DNA of 64,000 bases from Salinarimonas soli (GCF_008386575.1 NZ_VUOA01000006.1:141286-205285); one strand, 5' to 3'. Positions 42,279 through 51,435 are shown, counted from the stretch's first letter. Notes: generated by a model not told the origin, from the sequence alone. A program made the numbers and translations.

Positions 42279-43784
42279 TCAGGCGCCGGCTTCGGCGAGG
42301 GAACGCAGGCTCTCCCGCATGCGCCGCGCCCGCCGGGCGAGGGCCGGGATGCGATCCAGGGTCGCCGCGATGTCGTCGAGCCTCGCGCCCAGCGCCTCGT
42401 CTCGGGCCGCAGCCCCGGGCGGGAGCGACGTGAGCAGCGCATCGGCCAGGAGGCCGATCAGCCGCTCGAAGCGTGCCGCGCCGGCAGCGTCGGGGCCGGC
42501 CCAGGCAGGCGCCGCGCCCCACCAGAGCACGTCCGCCAAGCGGGCCGGATCCGTCGCCCCGAAGATGTCGGAGGCCACGTTCTCCACGGCCGTGAGCAGG
42601 GCCGCCTTGGCGCTCTGGCCGGCCGCCTCGGGCCCGAGCGCCGCGCGCAAGGCGCCGAGCTCCGCCTGGAGGACGCCCTCGCCCGCGTGCCGAACCTGGA
42701 CCCGGAGCATGGTGCCGGTCTCGTCGAGCGCGGCCGTCGGCGCCTCGAACGCGTTCACCAGGGGATGGTGGTCGTAGTCGCCGCTCCAGTCGAACTGCCC
42801 GCGGAAGAACTGCTCGTCATAGCCCTTCGGCACGCCGAGGAACCGGACGGCGGCGTCCGAGCCGGACCGCTCGATCTCGTCGAGCGCCAGCTCCAGCGTG
42901 TTGACCGGCCATCCGAGATCGGCGGCGGCCCAGAAGGTGTCGGGCTCGTGGCGGCCTGCGAGGGCCAGGGCGTTGACGAGGAGGTGCGTCGCCTGCCCGA
43001 GATTCTGGAGGTTGAAGTGGCGGTCGGCCCCATGAAGGCTGACGATGCCGGATCGGATCCCGTCCGCGATGTCCCTGCTGACGACGCCGTTCTCCAGGAT
43101 GTGGGTGAAGCGGGTCATGGCGAAGGCGGTGGGGCCGCCCTGGCGCGCGGCTGCCATCCACTGGGCCTCGGCGAGCTTCTTCGTGCCCGTATAGACGTGG
43201 TCGGTGATGTAGGCGAAGCACTTGCCCGTCGACGAGTAGACGGCCTGGGCCACCCCATGGCGGCGGCACGCCTCGATCACGTTGCCCGTCCCGAAGACGT
43301 TCGTGTCGATTGCCTCCCGCACCACGAGCTCGGCGCGCCCGGGCTCGCGGATGCCCGCGAGGTGGAACACCACCTCGGGCCGGAACCGGGCGAAGGCGGC
43401 ATCGAGGGCGTCAGGATCGCGGATGTCGGCGCGAATGCCCGTTCCCGGCCCATGATGCGCCGCGATGTCGAGGTTGACGAGCGCGGCGGGCCCGAAGCCC
43501 TGGAGGAGCGTGCGCAGGCGCGTGCCCACGCAGCCCGAGCCGCCCGTCACCAGCACGCGGCGCCCCGCGAGCCTTGCGCGCGCCGCCTCCTCGTGCAGCG
43601 CGACGGTCCGCGTCATCGCGAGATGCATGGGGCTCTCGTCGAGGCACCCCTCGGCCCGCTTGGCGCGGATCAGCTCCCGCGTCGCCGCCCGAAGCGCCTG
43701 GATGACGCCCTCGTCCGGCACGGAGCCTGGCGGAGCCAGGGTCTGGATCCGCCGGATGAGGTCGGCGCTGGACTGAAGCTGCAT
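42279..43784 (-). CDS. Extended SDR / polysaccharide-biosynthesis (CapD-like) nucleotide-sugar epimerase or dehydratase
   Basis: A 501-residue protein. After about 70 N-terminal helical residues comes a Rossmann loop VLVTGGSGCVGTRL (GGSGCVG at 81-87), then VVFHLAGIREPGR and the catalytic Y198-x3-K202 in VYTGTKKLAEAQWM. This matches extended SDRs of the CapD/FlaA1 type that act on UDP-amino sugars. The last 140 residues form a helical region not typical of the family. It could supply a modified nucleotide sugar to the glycosyltransferase of the neighbouring cluster, but it is on the other strand. Confidence 0.82.
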   Translation of the reverse strand: MQLQSSADLIRRIQTLAPPGSVPDEGVIQALRAATRELIRAKRAEGCLDESPMHLAMTRTVALHEEAARARLAGRRVLVTGGSGCVGTRLRTLLQGFGPAALVNLDIAAHHGPGTGIRADIRDPDALDAAFARFRPEVVFHLAGIREPGRAELVVREAIDTNVFGTGNVIEACRRHGVAQAVYSSTGKCFAYITDHVYTGTKKLAEAQWMAAARQGGPTAFAMTRFTHILENGVVSRDIADGIRSGIVSLHGADRHFNLQNLGQATHLLVNALALAGRHEPDTFWAAADLGWPVNTLELALDEIERSGSDAAVRFLGVPKGYDEQFFRGQFDWSGDYDHHPLVNAFEAPTAALDETGTMLRVQVRHAGEGVLQAELGALRAALGPEAAGQSAKAALLTAVENVASDIFGATDPARLADVLWWGAAPAWAGPDAAGAARFERLIGLLADALLTSLPPGAAARDEALGARLDDIAATLDRIPALARRARRMRESLRSLAEAGA

Positions 43785-43835
43785 GGTGCCCTCTTGACGC
43801 TTGCGGCGTTGCCGCGCCTCGGCTGCGCGAGGTTT

Positions 43836-45008
43836 CTAGGTGTTCCGCCCGACCCAGGCCGAGAAGCCGCGGTCGAGATTGAGGAGGCGGGAGGCCTCGT
43901 AGCCGGCCGCGACGAGCTCGCGGATCACGGCGCTGCTGCGCATGCCCGACTGGCAATAGACCACCACGTCCCGGTCCCGCGGGATCGCGGCAAGGCTCGT
44001 GCCCTCGCGGGCCGCGCCCTCGTGCAGCACCGCCTGCACGGCCTGGTCGATGTCGGGCTTCGAGAGCTGGAGCGCTCCGGGGATCGTTCCCCCGGCCCAT
44101 TCGGGCGGGTTGCGCACGTCGAGGAGCAGGATGGGCTCTCCGGCGTCGAGGCGGGTCTGCAGCTCGTCGGCGCTGAGGCTGCCCCCCACCGTCGGGGCGG
44201 AGCACACCATGCGGGTCTCGCGCAGCACGATGTCCTCGGGCCGGCCTGAGCAGCAGGGGCAGCCTGACGCCTTCATCAAGTCCACGGTCTGGAAGCTCAG
44301 GTCGAGCCCGTCATAGACGAGGAGCCGGCCGATCAGGGGCTCGCCGAGGCCCGACAGGAGCTTGATCGCCTCGGTCGCCTGGAGCGCTCCGATGACGCCG
44401 GGCAGCACCCCGAGCACCCCGGCCTCGGCGCAATTGGGCGCGAGCTCGGACGGGGGCGGCTCGGGGAAGACGCAGCGGTAGCAGGGCCCCCGGCTGGCGT
44501 CGAACACGCTGACCTGCCCATCGAAGCGCAGCACGCCGCCGAACACGTTCGGCTTGCCGAGCTTGGCGCAGGCGTCGTTCACGAGGTAGCGGGTCGGGAA
44601 GTTGTCCGTCCCGTCGACCACCACGTCGTAGCCCGCGATGATCTCCAGGGCGTTCTCGACCGTGAGGAACACGTCGTGGCGCTCGACGACCACGTCGGGA
44701 TTGAGATCGCGCATCCGCTGCGCGGCGCTCTCGGTCTTCTGGCGCCCCAGCGTGGAATGGCCGTGCGCGATCTGCCGCTGGAGGTTCGTCTCTTCGACCA
44801 CGTCCGGATCGACGAGGCCGATGCGGCCGACGCCCGCGGCGGCGAGGTAGAGCGCGGTCGGACTGCCGAGGCCGCCCGCGCCGACGAGCAGCACGCTTCC
44901 GGCCTTGAGGCGGCGCTGCCGCTCCAGCCCGAACTCCGGCAGCACGAGATGGCGGCCGAAGCGGCGCATCTCGCTGGGGCTCAACTCCGGCAGATCCTGG
45001 ACCGCCAT
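43836..45008 (-). CDS. MoeB/ThiF-type E1-like adenylyltransferase with C-terminal rhodanese domain
   Basis: A 390-residue sulfur-carrier activator of the MOCS3/MoeZ type. The ThiF domain (about 1-250) has GAGGLGS at 43-49, zinc cysteines C176, C179, C250 and C253, and C193 in PNCAEAG. The rhodanese domain (about 275-388) has the active C352 in VVVYCQSGMRS. Such fusions adenylate a ThiS/MoaD-type C-terminal Gly-Gly and load sulfur onto it. The sulfur-carrier gene lies 4 bp upstream in the same leftward unit. The target could be molybdopterin, thiamine, cysteine or a special product. Confidence 0.95.
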   Translation of the reverse strand: MAVQDLPELSPSEMRRFGRHLVLPEFGLERQRRLKAGSVLLVGAGGLGSPTALYLAAAGVGRIGLVDPDVVEETNLQRQIAHGHSTLGRQKTESAAQRMRDLNPDVVVERHDVFLTVENALEIIAGYDVVVDGTDNFPTRYLVNDACAKLGKPNVFGGVLRFDGQVSVFDASRGPCYRCVFPEPPPSELAPNCAEAGVLGVLPGVIGALQATEAIKLLSGLGEPLIGRLLVYDGLDLSFQTVDLMKASGCPCCSGRPEDIVLRETRMVCSAPTVGGSLSADELQTRLDAGEPILLLDVRNPPEWAGGTIPGALQLSKPDIDQAVQAVLHEGAAREGTSLAAIPRDRDVVVYCQSGMRSSAVIRELVAAGYEASRLLNLDRGFSAWVGRNT

Positions 45009-45012
45009 CGGA

Positions 45013-45282
45013 TCAACCCCCGGCGATGCTGGACAGGATACGGATCTGGTCGCCCGATTCGACGGGCGTCTCGAGCCCGTTCAGCAGCCGGATGTCCTGG
45101 CCGTTCTTCGACACGAAGACGAAGCTGCGCAGCTTATCGGCGGCGAAGAGGTGGCAATGAAGGCCTTGAGCCGTGGCGGCGAGATTCGTCAGCACCGCAG
45201 ACACGGTCTCGCCCGGCACGGCAATCGTGGAGCGCTGGTCGACATACCGTCGAAGCGAACTGGGGAGGTAAACGGTCGCCAT
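45013..45282 (-). CDS. MoaD/ThiS-like sulfur-carrier protein
   Basis: An 89-residue beta-grasp protein: MATVYLPSSLRRYVDQRSTI at the start, an internal FVFVSKNGQDIRLLNGLETPVESGDQIRIL and the terminal Gly-Gly (88-89) needed for thiocarboxylation. The form with ILSSIAGG resembles the MoaD-like/CysO-type carriers of cysteine or other sulfur pathways. It is the first gene of the leftward pair with the MoeB-rhodanese fusion. A good promoter lies just upstream. Confidence 0.93.
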   Translation of the reverse strand: MATVYLPSSLRRYVDQRSTIAVPGETVSAVLTNLAATAQGLHCHLFAADKLRSFVFVSKNGQDIRLLNGLETPVESGDQIRILSSIAGG

Positions 45283-45719
45283 ATCATCACCTTACGTCAC
45301 GCAACTGCTAAGCTTGGCTACAACGGTGTCAACCCTGCCCGGTTCCTTGCCCGTTCAGGTAGTCGTGGGCAGCGGCCCCCATCGGATCGACGCATGGCGG
45401 GTAGCAAAGCTCGTGCCGTCTGGGACCGGGGAGACGCGCTGCGCCGAGGCGCGGGCCCGCGCGCCTACGCATCGGCGCCCGGCGCCCGGGGTCCGGCCCT
45501 GGCGCGCCTTGGGAACAGCGGGATCTTTACCGTGAGTTCACGTCGCCCGTGGATCATCCCCCGTCCACACGAGCCGGGACTGCGCGAGCGGGTTCGGAGC
45601 CCTCGATGGGACAGGGGCGGTCGGGTCGCCTGAGCCGGATTGGATCAGGCTGCGCCATGGCTCCACCAGACGAACCATTCCGGGACGGGGCCGAGCGGCC
45701 CGCGTCCCCTGGAGAGCGC
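45283..45719. other. Non-coding stretch with one recognised promoter
   Basis: Apart from the leftward promoter near 45305-45332, I see no convincing gene, RNA or repeat in this 437-bp gap. Frames that stay open here have the arginine/proline-rich composition expected from random GC-rich DNA. An ATG at 45657 could extend the next small gene. Confidence 0.5.
45305..45332 (-). promoter_or_regulatory. Sigma-70-like promoter of the sulfur-carrier operon
   Basis: On the minus strand TTGACA (45332-45327) is followed after 16 bp by TAGCAG (45310-45305), about 22 bp before the ATG at 45282. The -35 is a perfect consensus; the -10 is partial. The position fits transcription of the ThiS-like gene and then the MoeB-rhodanese gene. 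Confidence 0.5.
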
Positions 45720-45971
45720 ATGACGCGACGAGAGCAAGGCGCCATCGATCCCGTCGCCCGGGAGCGGCTGAGGCAGGCCAACGACCAGATCCTGGCGGCC
45801 CATTCGCGGGCCCGGGACTTCGAGGAGCGCTACGAGATCCTCCAGCTGCATGTGGTCCGGCGGGCGGCGGACCTTGCCGCCGCCGAGGCTCGCGCCGACG
45901 CGGCTGAGCTCCGCCTGCGCGAGTCCCTGAAGGTGCTCGGCCCTCCCCTTGCGGCGCGCCTGAGGCGCTGA
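45720..45971 (+). CDS. Small coiled-coil-like hypothetical protein
   Basis: An 83-residue protein from the ATG at 45720, with GGAG seven bases upstream. Most of it is a predicted helix or coiled coil (DPVARERLRQANDQILAAHSRARDFEERYEIL, then RRAADLAAAEARADAAELRLRESLKVLG). An in-frame ATG 21 codons upstream is possible. It precedes the molybdopterin oxidoreductase by 151 bp. No recognised domain. Confidence 0.55.
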   Translation: MTRREQGAIDPVARERLRQANDQILAAHSRARDFEERYEILQLHVVRRAADLAAAEARADAAELRLRESLKVLGPPLAARLRR

Positions 45972-46122
45972 GGCGCCATCGCGGCGACCGACCCGCCTGA
46001 AATCCGGGCATGCTCAGCCGGGCACGGGCGGTGCAAATATTCGAAAGCCTACAGGCGCCCTCGCGCCCCCGAACGGTGGGCCGCGTCCCGCGTTGAGAGT
46101 ACCTCAATGCGAGAGGTGCCCC

Positions 46123-49023
46123 ATGCGTCGGCCCAGCCGTCAGTCCCTCACCGCCATCGCACGCCGCAGCCGCGACAGCATCGCGGACGTCTGGGGCGAG
46201 CGCACGCCCTTCCACGGCGAGGGACAATGGGCCGAGAGGGTCGACGAGCTCCTGACGGCGGAGCCGGACCGCTGGGTGCAATCCGCCTGCACGCTGTGCT
46301 CCAACGGCTGCGCCCTCGACATCGGCGTGAAGGAGGGACGCATCGTGGGCGTGCGCGGGCGCGCCGTCGACCGGGTCAACCGCGGCCGGCTCGGCCCCAA
46401 GGGCCTGCATGGCTGGCAGGCCATGGCGAGCGCCGACCGCCTCACCAAGCCCCTGATCCGCACCCGCTCGGGCTTTCGCGAGGCGAGCTGGGACGAGGCC
46501 ATGGACCTCATCGTCGCGCGCTCGAAGGAGCTCGTGGAGCGCTACACGGCATCCTCGATCGGCTTCTACACCACGGGCCAGCTCATGCTGGAGGAGTATT
46601 ACACGCTCGGCGTGATCGGGAAGGCGGGCCTCGGCACGCCGCACATGGACGGCAACACGCGGCTGTGCACCGCCACGGCCGCGGCCTCGCTGAAGGAGAC
46701 CTTCGGCGCCGACGGCCAGCCCGGGGGTTATTCGGACGTCGACACCACGGACTGCATCCTCCATGTCGGCCACAACATCGCCGAGACCGACACGGTGCTG
46801 TGGATGAAGGTGCTCGACCGCCGCCGCGGGCCGAACCCGCCCCGGATGATCGCGATCGACATGCGCGAGACCGCGACCACCCGGGAGGCGGACATCCACC
46901 TCGCGCCGAAGCCCGGCACCAACATGGCCGTGATGAACGGGCTCCTGAACCTCGTGATCGAGGGCGGCGCCGTCGACCGCGCCTTCGTCGAGGGCCGGAC
47001 CATGGGCTTCGAGAGCCTACGCGAGGTCGTGTCCGAATATCCGCCCGAGCGGGTCGAGGCGATCTCGGGCGTGCCCGCGGCCGATCTTCGGGCGGCGGCG
47101 CGGATCCTGTGCGAGGCCAAGTCGCTGGTCTCCACGGTGCTCCAGGGCGTCTACCAGTCCATGCAGGCCACCGCCGTGGCATGCCAGGTGAACAACCTCA
47201 ACCTCGTGCGCGGCATGATCGGGCGCCCGGGCTGCGGCATCCTGCAGATGAACGGCCAGCCCACCGCGCAGAACAACCGCGAATGCGGCGCCGACGGCGA
47301 CCTGCCGGGCTTTCGCAACTGGGACAATCCGGACCATGTCGCCGAGCTCGCGCGGCTGTGGAACGTGGACGTCGACACGATCCCGCACTGGGCGCCGCCG
47401 ACCCACGCGATGCAGATCTTTCACTACGCCGAGCAGAGCTCGATCCGCATGCTCTGGATCCAGGCGACCAACCCGGCCGTGTCGCTGCCCGACCTCGCGC
47501 GGGTGCGCGCGATCCTCCAGAACCCGAACCTGTTCGTGGTCGCCCAGGACATCTTCCCCACCGAGACCACGGCACTTGCCGACGTGGTGCTGCCCGCCGC
47601 GGGCTGGGGCGAGAAGACGGGCACGTTCACGAATGTCGACCGCACGGTCCACATCGCCCTCAAGGCCGTCGAGCCCCCGGGCGAGGCGCGTTCCGACCTC
47701 GACATCTTCCTCGACTACGCCCGGCGCATGGACTTCCGCGACCGGGACGGGGCGCCCCTGATCAAGTGGCACGATCCCGAGAGCGCCTTCGAGGCCTGGA
47801 AGGCGTGCTCGGCCGGGCGGCCCTGCGATTATACGGGCCTGACCTACGCCAAGCTCACGGGCGGCTCCGGGATCCCATGGCCGTGCAACGAGCGGCGCCC
47901 CGAGGGCACGAAGCGCCTCTACGAGGACCACGTCTTCCCCTCCGCCTTTGAGACCTGCGAGAGCTTCGGCCACGACCTCGTCACCGGCGGCGTGGTCACG
48001 CCCGAGGAGTACAAGGCACGCGACCCGCGGGGCAAGGCGATCCTCAAGGCCGCGCATTACCACCCGCCGCACGAGACGCCCGACGAGGCCTACCCGTTCT
48101 GGCTCTCCACCGGCCGCCTCGTCTATCACTTCCACACCCGAACCCGGACCGACCGCTCGCAGGCGCTGCACGAGGCGGCGCCCGAGGCCTATGTCCAGAT
48201 GAACGCAGACGACGCGGCGCGGCTCGGGATCGCGGAGGGCGACTGGGTGCGGGTCGACTCCCGCCGGGGCCGCATCGAGGTGCCCGCCCGCATCGGCGAC
48301 ATCGCGCCGGGCCGGGTCTTCGTGCCGTTCCATTACGGCTATTTCGACGATCCCGGCCGCATGCGGGCGGCGAACGAGCTCACCCTGTTCGAGTGGGACC
48401 CGGTCTCGAAGCAGCCGCACTTCAAATATGCCGCCGTGTCGCTCGAGCGCATCGACGCGCCCGCCACGAGCCAGCCCGACACGGCGCCGTCCCTCGTCTC
48501 GGACGCGATCGAGAGCGCCCGCCATCTCGCCGACGCCGCGGTCGCGATGGTGAAGCCCGCTCGCGCGCATGTGCGCGACTATCTGGGGCTCATGGACGGC
48601 AGCGAGCGGGCGCTGGCCGACGCGCTCGACAAGGTGGCCGAGGCGCATCCCCGCGAGCCCGACATCCGCAACGAGTGCCATTTGCTGGCGGAGTGGTCAC
48701 GAAGCGAGCTCGACGCGATCGCCGGCCTCATCGCCCGCTACGGCGAGGCCCGGGAGGCGGAGCCGAAGCGTTTGGGGAAGGCGGTGTCGCCGCAGGGCAA
48801 GGCCTCCGGCTTCGGGCTCGTGCGCGATCTGCACGATTGCTGGCTTCTCGCCAACGAGACCCACATGTCGCTCGTGGTGCTCGACCAGGCCGCGAAGGGG
48901 CTCCGTGACGAGGAGATGATGGGGCTCGTCGAGCGCATGGACGCCCAGAACAAGCGCCAGCGCACCTGGCTTCTCACCCGCATCAAGCAGGCCGCGCCCC
49001 AGGCGCTCAACGTGCCGAGCTGA
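46123..49023 (+). CDS. Molybdopterin oxidoreductase, formate dehydrogenase / nitrate reductase-like, with C-terminal extension
   Basis: A 966-residue DMSO-reductase-superfamily catalytic subunit. C56, C59 and C63 (CTLCSNGC) fit the usual [4Fe-4S] site, but the fourth cysteine, expected at residue 91, is glycine (GRLGPKG). The Mo/W-ligand position is C182 in NTRLCTATAA. The molybdopterin dinucleotide domain with FWLSTGRLVYHFHTRTRT and FVPFHYGYFDDPGR ends near residue 790, followed by about 160 extra helical residues. It resembles Fdh4-type formate dehydrogenases of methylotrophs, though formate as substrate is only inferred. The ATG at 46123 has GAGAGG upstream; no signal peptide. Confidence 0.85.
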   Translation: MRRPSRQSLTAIARRSRDSIADVWGERTPFHGEGQWAERVDELLTAEPDRWVQSACTLCSNGCALDIGVKEGRIVGVRGRAVDRVNRGRLGPKGLHGWQAMASADRLTKPLIRTRSGFREASWDEAMDLIVARSKELVERYTASSIGFYTTGQLMLEEYYTLGVIGKAGLGTPHMDGNTRLCTATAAASLKETFGADGQPGGYSDVDTTDCILHVGHNIAETDTVLWMKVLDRRRGPNPPRMIAIDMRETATTREADIHLAPKPGTNMAVMNGLLNLVIEGGAVDRAFVEGRTMGFESLREVVSEYPPERVEAISGVPAADLRAAARILCEAKSLVSTVLQGVYQSMQATAVACQVNNLNLVRGMIGRPGCGILQMNGQPTAQNNRECGADGDLPGFRNWDNPDHVAELARLWNVDVDTIPHWAPPTHAMQIFHYAEQSSIRMLWIQATNPAVSLPDLARVRAILQNPNLFVVAQDIFPTETTALADVVLPAAGWGEKTGTFTNVDRTVHIALKAVEPPGEARSDLDIFLDYARRMDFRDRDGAPLIKWHDPESAFEAWKACSAGRPCDYTGLTYAKLTGGSGIPWPCNERRPEGTKRLYEDHVFPSAFETCESFGHDLVTGGVVTPEEYKARDPRGKAILKAAHYHPPHETPDEAYPFWLSTGRLVYHFHTRTRTDRSQALHEAAPEAYVQMNADDAARLGIAEGDWVRVDSRRGRIEVPARIGDIAPGRVFVPFHYGYFDDPGRMRAANELTLFEWDPVSKQPHFKYAAVSLERIDAPATSQPDTAPSLVSDAIESARHLADAAVAMVKPARAHVRDYLGLMDGSERALADALDKVAEAHPREPDIRNECHLLAEWSRSELDAIAGLIARYGEAREAEPKRLGKAVSPQGKASGFGLVRDLHDCWLLANETHMSLVVLDQAAKGLRDEEMMGLVERMDAQNKRQRTWLLTRIKQAAPQALNVPS

Positions 49024-49043
49024 TCATGCCGGCGGGCGAGGCG

Positions 49044-49259
49044 TCAGGCCGCCAACCGCGTCGTCTCGGGACGCTCGTGGGCCTGGGCGAGGTCGAGCCG
49101 CAGGAGGCGGATGGTCCCGCGCAAGGTCGCCTCGTCCCCTTCGCTGCGCTCCGGGTCGGCGAGGTGCTGCTCCAGGGCGACCTCGGCGCCGTCGAGCAGG
49201 CTCTCGAGGCGGTCGACCCACAGGTCGGCCGGGCTCTTCGGACGCATGATCTCTGGCAT
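49044..49259 (-). CDS. Small hypothetical protein
   Basis: A 71-residue protein with a very strong ribosome binding site (GGGGAGGAG, 8 bases before the ATG at 49259). It is acidic and helical (DRLESLLDGAEVALEQHLADPERSE) with no cysteine or membrane segment. It is convergent with the molybdopterin oxidoreductase, 20 bp from its stop. Family not recognised. Confidence 0.65.
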   Translation of the reverse strand: MPEIMRPKSPADLWVDRLESLLDGAEVALEQHLADPERSEGDEATLRGTIRLLRLDLAQAHERPETTRLAA

Positions 49260-49363
49260 GGCGATCTCCTCCCCCTGAATTGGCTGTTTCGTGCCATCTC
49301 ACCCACGGGGATGGCAATTCCGTAAGGACGCGGAGCCCGCCCGCATCCCGGCCTTGGATGCGC

Positions 49364-49861
49364 TCAGGCCTGCTGGACGCTGATGCCGTTCAGCCGGTCG
49401 AGCTCCTCGGCGGAGCACCGGCCGGAGAACCGCTCGACCATGGAGGCGCGGAAGGCCTCGAAGGTGGTGATCCGGCGATAGGCGATGAGGCACTCGGCGG
49501 CGAGCCAGAGCGAGATCAGCGCGAAGGGCAGGCTCAGGATGCGGTCGGGCACGAATTTCAGGCCAGGAAGCATCGCGAGCACGCCGCTGATCAGCTGCCC
49601 GAAGCTGTCGGACACGGCAATCACGATGAAGCGCGAGAGGAAGTACATGTTCGCCATCTCGGGATCGCGGCGCAGGGCGGCGATATGCTGGACGACGAGC
49701 TCGGCCTGCTCGGGCGTGCGGGGCCGGAGCGACGCCCACCACCGCCGGGCCTCCGCCCAGGAGCGCGGACCGACCGCGACGACGGTGAAGACGAGGGCAG
49801 CGACGAGCGAGATCGAAAAACCGATCGCCATGAGGTGAAAGGGTATGTCGGCGCGTTCCAT
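49364..49861 (-). CDS. Hypothetical membrane protein
   Basis: A 165-residue protein with an N-terminal membrane helix (LMAIGFSISLVAALVFTVVAV), a soluble stretch and two later hydrophobic segments (FIVIAVSDSFGQLISGVLAML and ILSLPFALISLWLAAECLIAY). GGAG precedes the ATG. No recognised family, and it stands alone between the small protein and the MFS gene. Confidence 0.65.
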   Translation of the reverse strand: MERADIPFHLMAIGFSISLVAALVFTVVAVGPRSWAEARRWWASLRPRTPEQAELVVQHIAALRRDPEMANMYFLSRFIVIAVSDSFGQLISGVLAMLPGLKFVPDRILSLPFALISLWLAAECLIAYRRITTFEAFRASMVERFSGRCSAEELDRLNGISVQQA

Positions 49862-49954
49862 GGTCTCCCCCGGGCTGATGGCGCCAGAGATGCCCGCTTT
49901 TGACGGCCAAACCGTGGCACCCGGGCCGTAGGGAGTGAAAGGCCCCCGTCAGCC

Positions 49955-51337
49955 CTATCCACCGGCCGGCTTCGGCTCCAGGCACCCGGCAGCCGCGATC
50001 CCGGCCGCGGCGCCCATGGCGCCAAGGCCGAACAGCCACGCAAAGGCCTCCAGGGACGGGGCGGGCCCGAGCGTCGCGCCGAGCAGCGCGATCCCGAGCG
50101 CGAAGCCGCCCTGGCGCATCACCACGGTGACGGCCGAGGCCATGCCGGCCTGCTCGGGCGGCGCCAGGGCCACGACGGCGCCGGAGAGCTGCGGATGGGC
50201 CAGGGCCGCGCCGACGCCGAGCAGGACCATCCCGGCGAGGACCAAGGACGCCGAGCCGGCTCCGCCCGCCGCTGCCGCGAGGACGAGCGCTCCCGCGCCC
50301 GTCACGGCGAGCGCGCCTGCGAAGAACCGCCTGAAGCCCCACGCCGCCGCGAGGGGGCCACCGCGGGCCGGCAGGACGAGCATCGGCAGCGTGGCGGCAA
50401 GGAGCGCGAGGCCGACCGTGTCGTCGCCCCAGCCGAAAGCGGCGCGCAGGAACATCGGGAGATAGACGAGGACGGCCCAATAGGAGACCGACAGGGCGAC
50501 CAGCAGCCCCGCGACGGCCGCCATGGCGGGACGCGCGAACACGGCCGGATCGAGGACCGGATGGCGGCAGCGCCGCTGCCTCACGACGAAAAGCGCACCC
50601 GCCGCAAGGCAGGCCGCGACCCCGCCGACCGCCCAGGCGGGGTGCTCGCAAAGATGCAGGAGGGCCTCGATCAGGGCGCCGAGCGCCAGGGTGAGGAGGA
50701 CGATGCCGAGTGCGTCGATGGAGCGCTCGCCCCCGGCGCGGGCCTCGGGCACGAGGCGGGGCACGGCGGCGGCGATCAGGAGGCAGAGCGGGATGTTCAC
50801 GAGAAAGATCCAGCGCCAGCCGAGCGTGCCGGCGATCAACCCGCCGAGGCTCGGGCCCGCTGCCATGGCGATCCCCGACACGACGCCGACGAGGCCGAAG
50901 GCCCGCGCCCGCTCCCGCGCGCCGGGATAGACGGTGGAGACCAGCGCGATGGCGCCGGTGACGACGAAGGCCGCCCCGAACCCCTGCGCGCCCCGGGCAA
51001 GCCAGAGCCACGGCCCGTTTCCCGCCAGGCCGCAGGCCAGGGAGGCCGCGAGGAAGACGAGGTTTCCGGCGAGCAGGGCCCGGCGCCGGCCGCAGCGGTC
51101 GGCGAGCGCGCCTGCCGCGAGCAGGGTGCCCGTGAAGACGAGGCTGTAGGCGTCCATGACCCATGCGTAGCCCGCCGTGCCGAAGCCGAGATCGCGCCCG
51201 ATCGCCGGCAGGGCCACGATGACGGCCGTGACGTCGAACTGCGTGAGGAAGGCACCGAGCCCCAGGGCCAGGGCCGGGAGGCTCGCCCCGGCCGGCGCGT
51301 CCGCGATCTCGCCCGCTGCCTCGTTCGTCCCCGCCAT
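49955..51337 (-). CDS. MFS drug-efflux transporter, DHA2/EmrB-QacA type
   Basis: A 460-residue transporter with about 14 predicted helices. FLTQFDVTAVIVALPAIGRDLGF is motif D1-like helix 1, GALADRCGRRRALLAGN is the MFS motif A loop, and GPSLGGLIAGTLGWRWIFLVNIPLCLL is motif C with the DHA2 signature. It probably exports toxic compounds by proton antiport. The ATG at 51337 has GGGGG six bases upstream; an earlier GTG two codons before is less likely. It is divergent from a LysR regulator across a 98-bp gap with a LysR-type operator. Confidence 0.93.
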   Translation of the reverse strand: MAGTNEAAGEIADAPAGASLPALALGLGAFLTQFDVTAVIVALPAIGRDLGFGTAGYAWVMDAYSLVFTGTLLAAGALADRCGRRRALLAGNLVFLAASLACGLAGNGPWLWLARGAQGFGAAFVVTGAIALVSTVYPGARERARAFGLVGVVSGIAMAAGPSLGGLIAGTLGWRWIFLVNIPLCLLIAAAVPRLVPEARAGGERSIDALGIVLLTLALGALIEALLHLCEHPAWAVGGVAACLAAGALFVVRQRRCRHPVLDPAVFARPAMAAVAGLLVALSVSYWAVLVYLPMFLRAAFGWGDDTVGLALLAATLPMLVLPARGGPLAAAWGFRRFFAGALAVTGAGALVLAAAAGGAGSASLVLAGMVLLGVGAALAHPQLSGAVVALAPPEQAGMASAVTVVMRQGGFALGIALLGATLGPAPSLEAFAWLFGLGAMGAAAGIAAAGCLEPKPAGG

Positions 51338-51411
51338 GATCACCCCCGTCGACCGAAGGCCAGTCTGGGCGCGTAGGCTTCCTCCGTCGATGCGGCCGGG
51401 TTCACGCCCGC

Positions 51412-51426
51412 ATGAATTTGGTTCAT
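51412..51426. promoter_or_regulatory. LysR-type operator (T-N11-A palindrome)
   Basis: ATGAA-TTTGG-TTCAT is a perfect 5-bp inverted repeat with a 5-bp spacer and contains T-N11-A, the core of LysR-regulator sites. It lies 10 bp before the LysR start codon and 75 bp from the divergent MFS gene, the normal place for autorepression and activation of the divergent target. Confidence 0.6.
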
Positions 51427-51435
51427 AGTCCGCCG

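Noticed and set aside
45314-45535. Short open frame in the gap after the sulfur-carrier gene
   Set aside because: Random-looking composition, no ribosome binding site, and it overlaps the promoter of the leftward operon.
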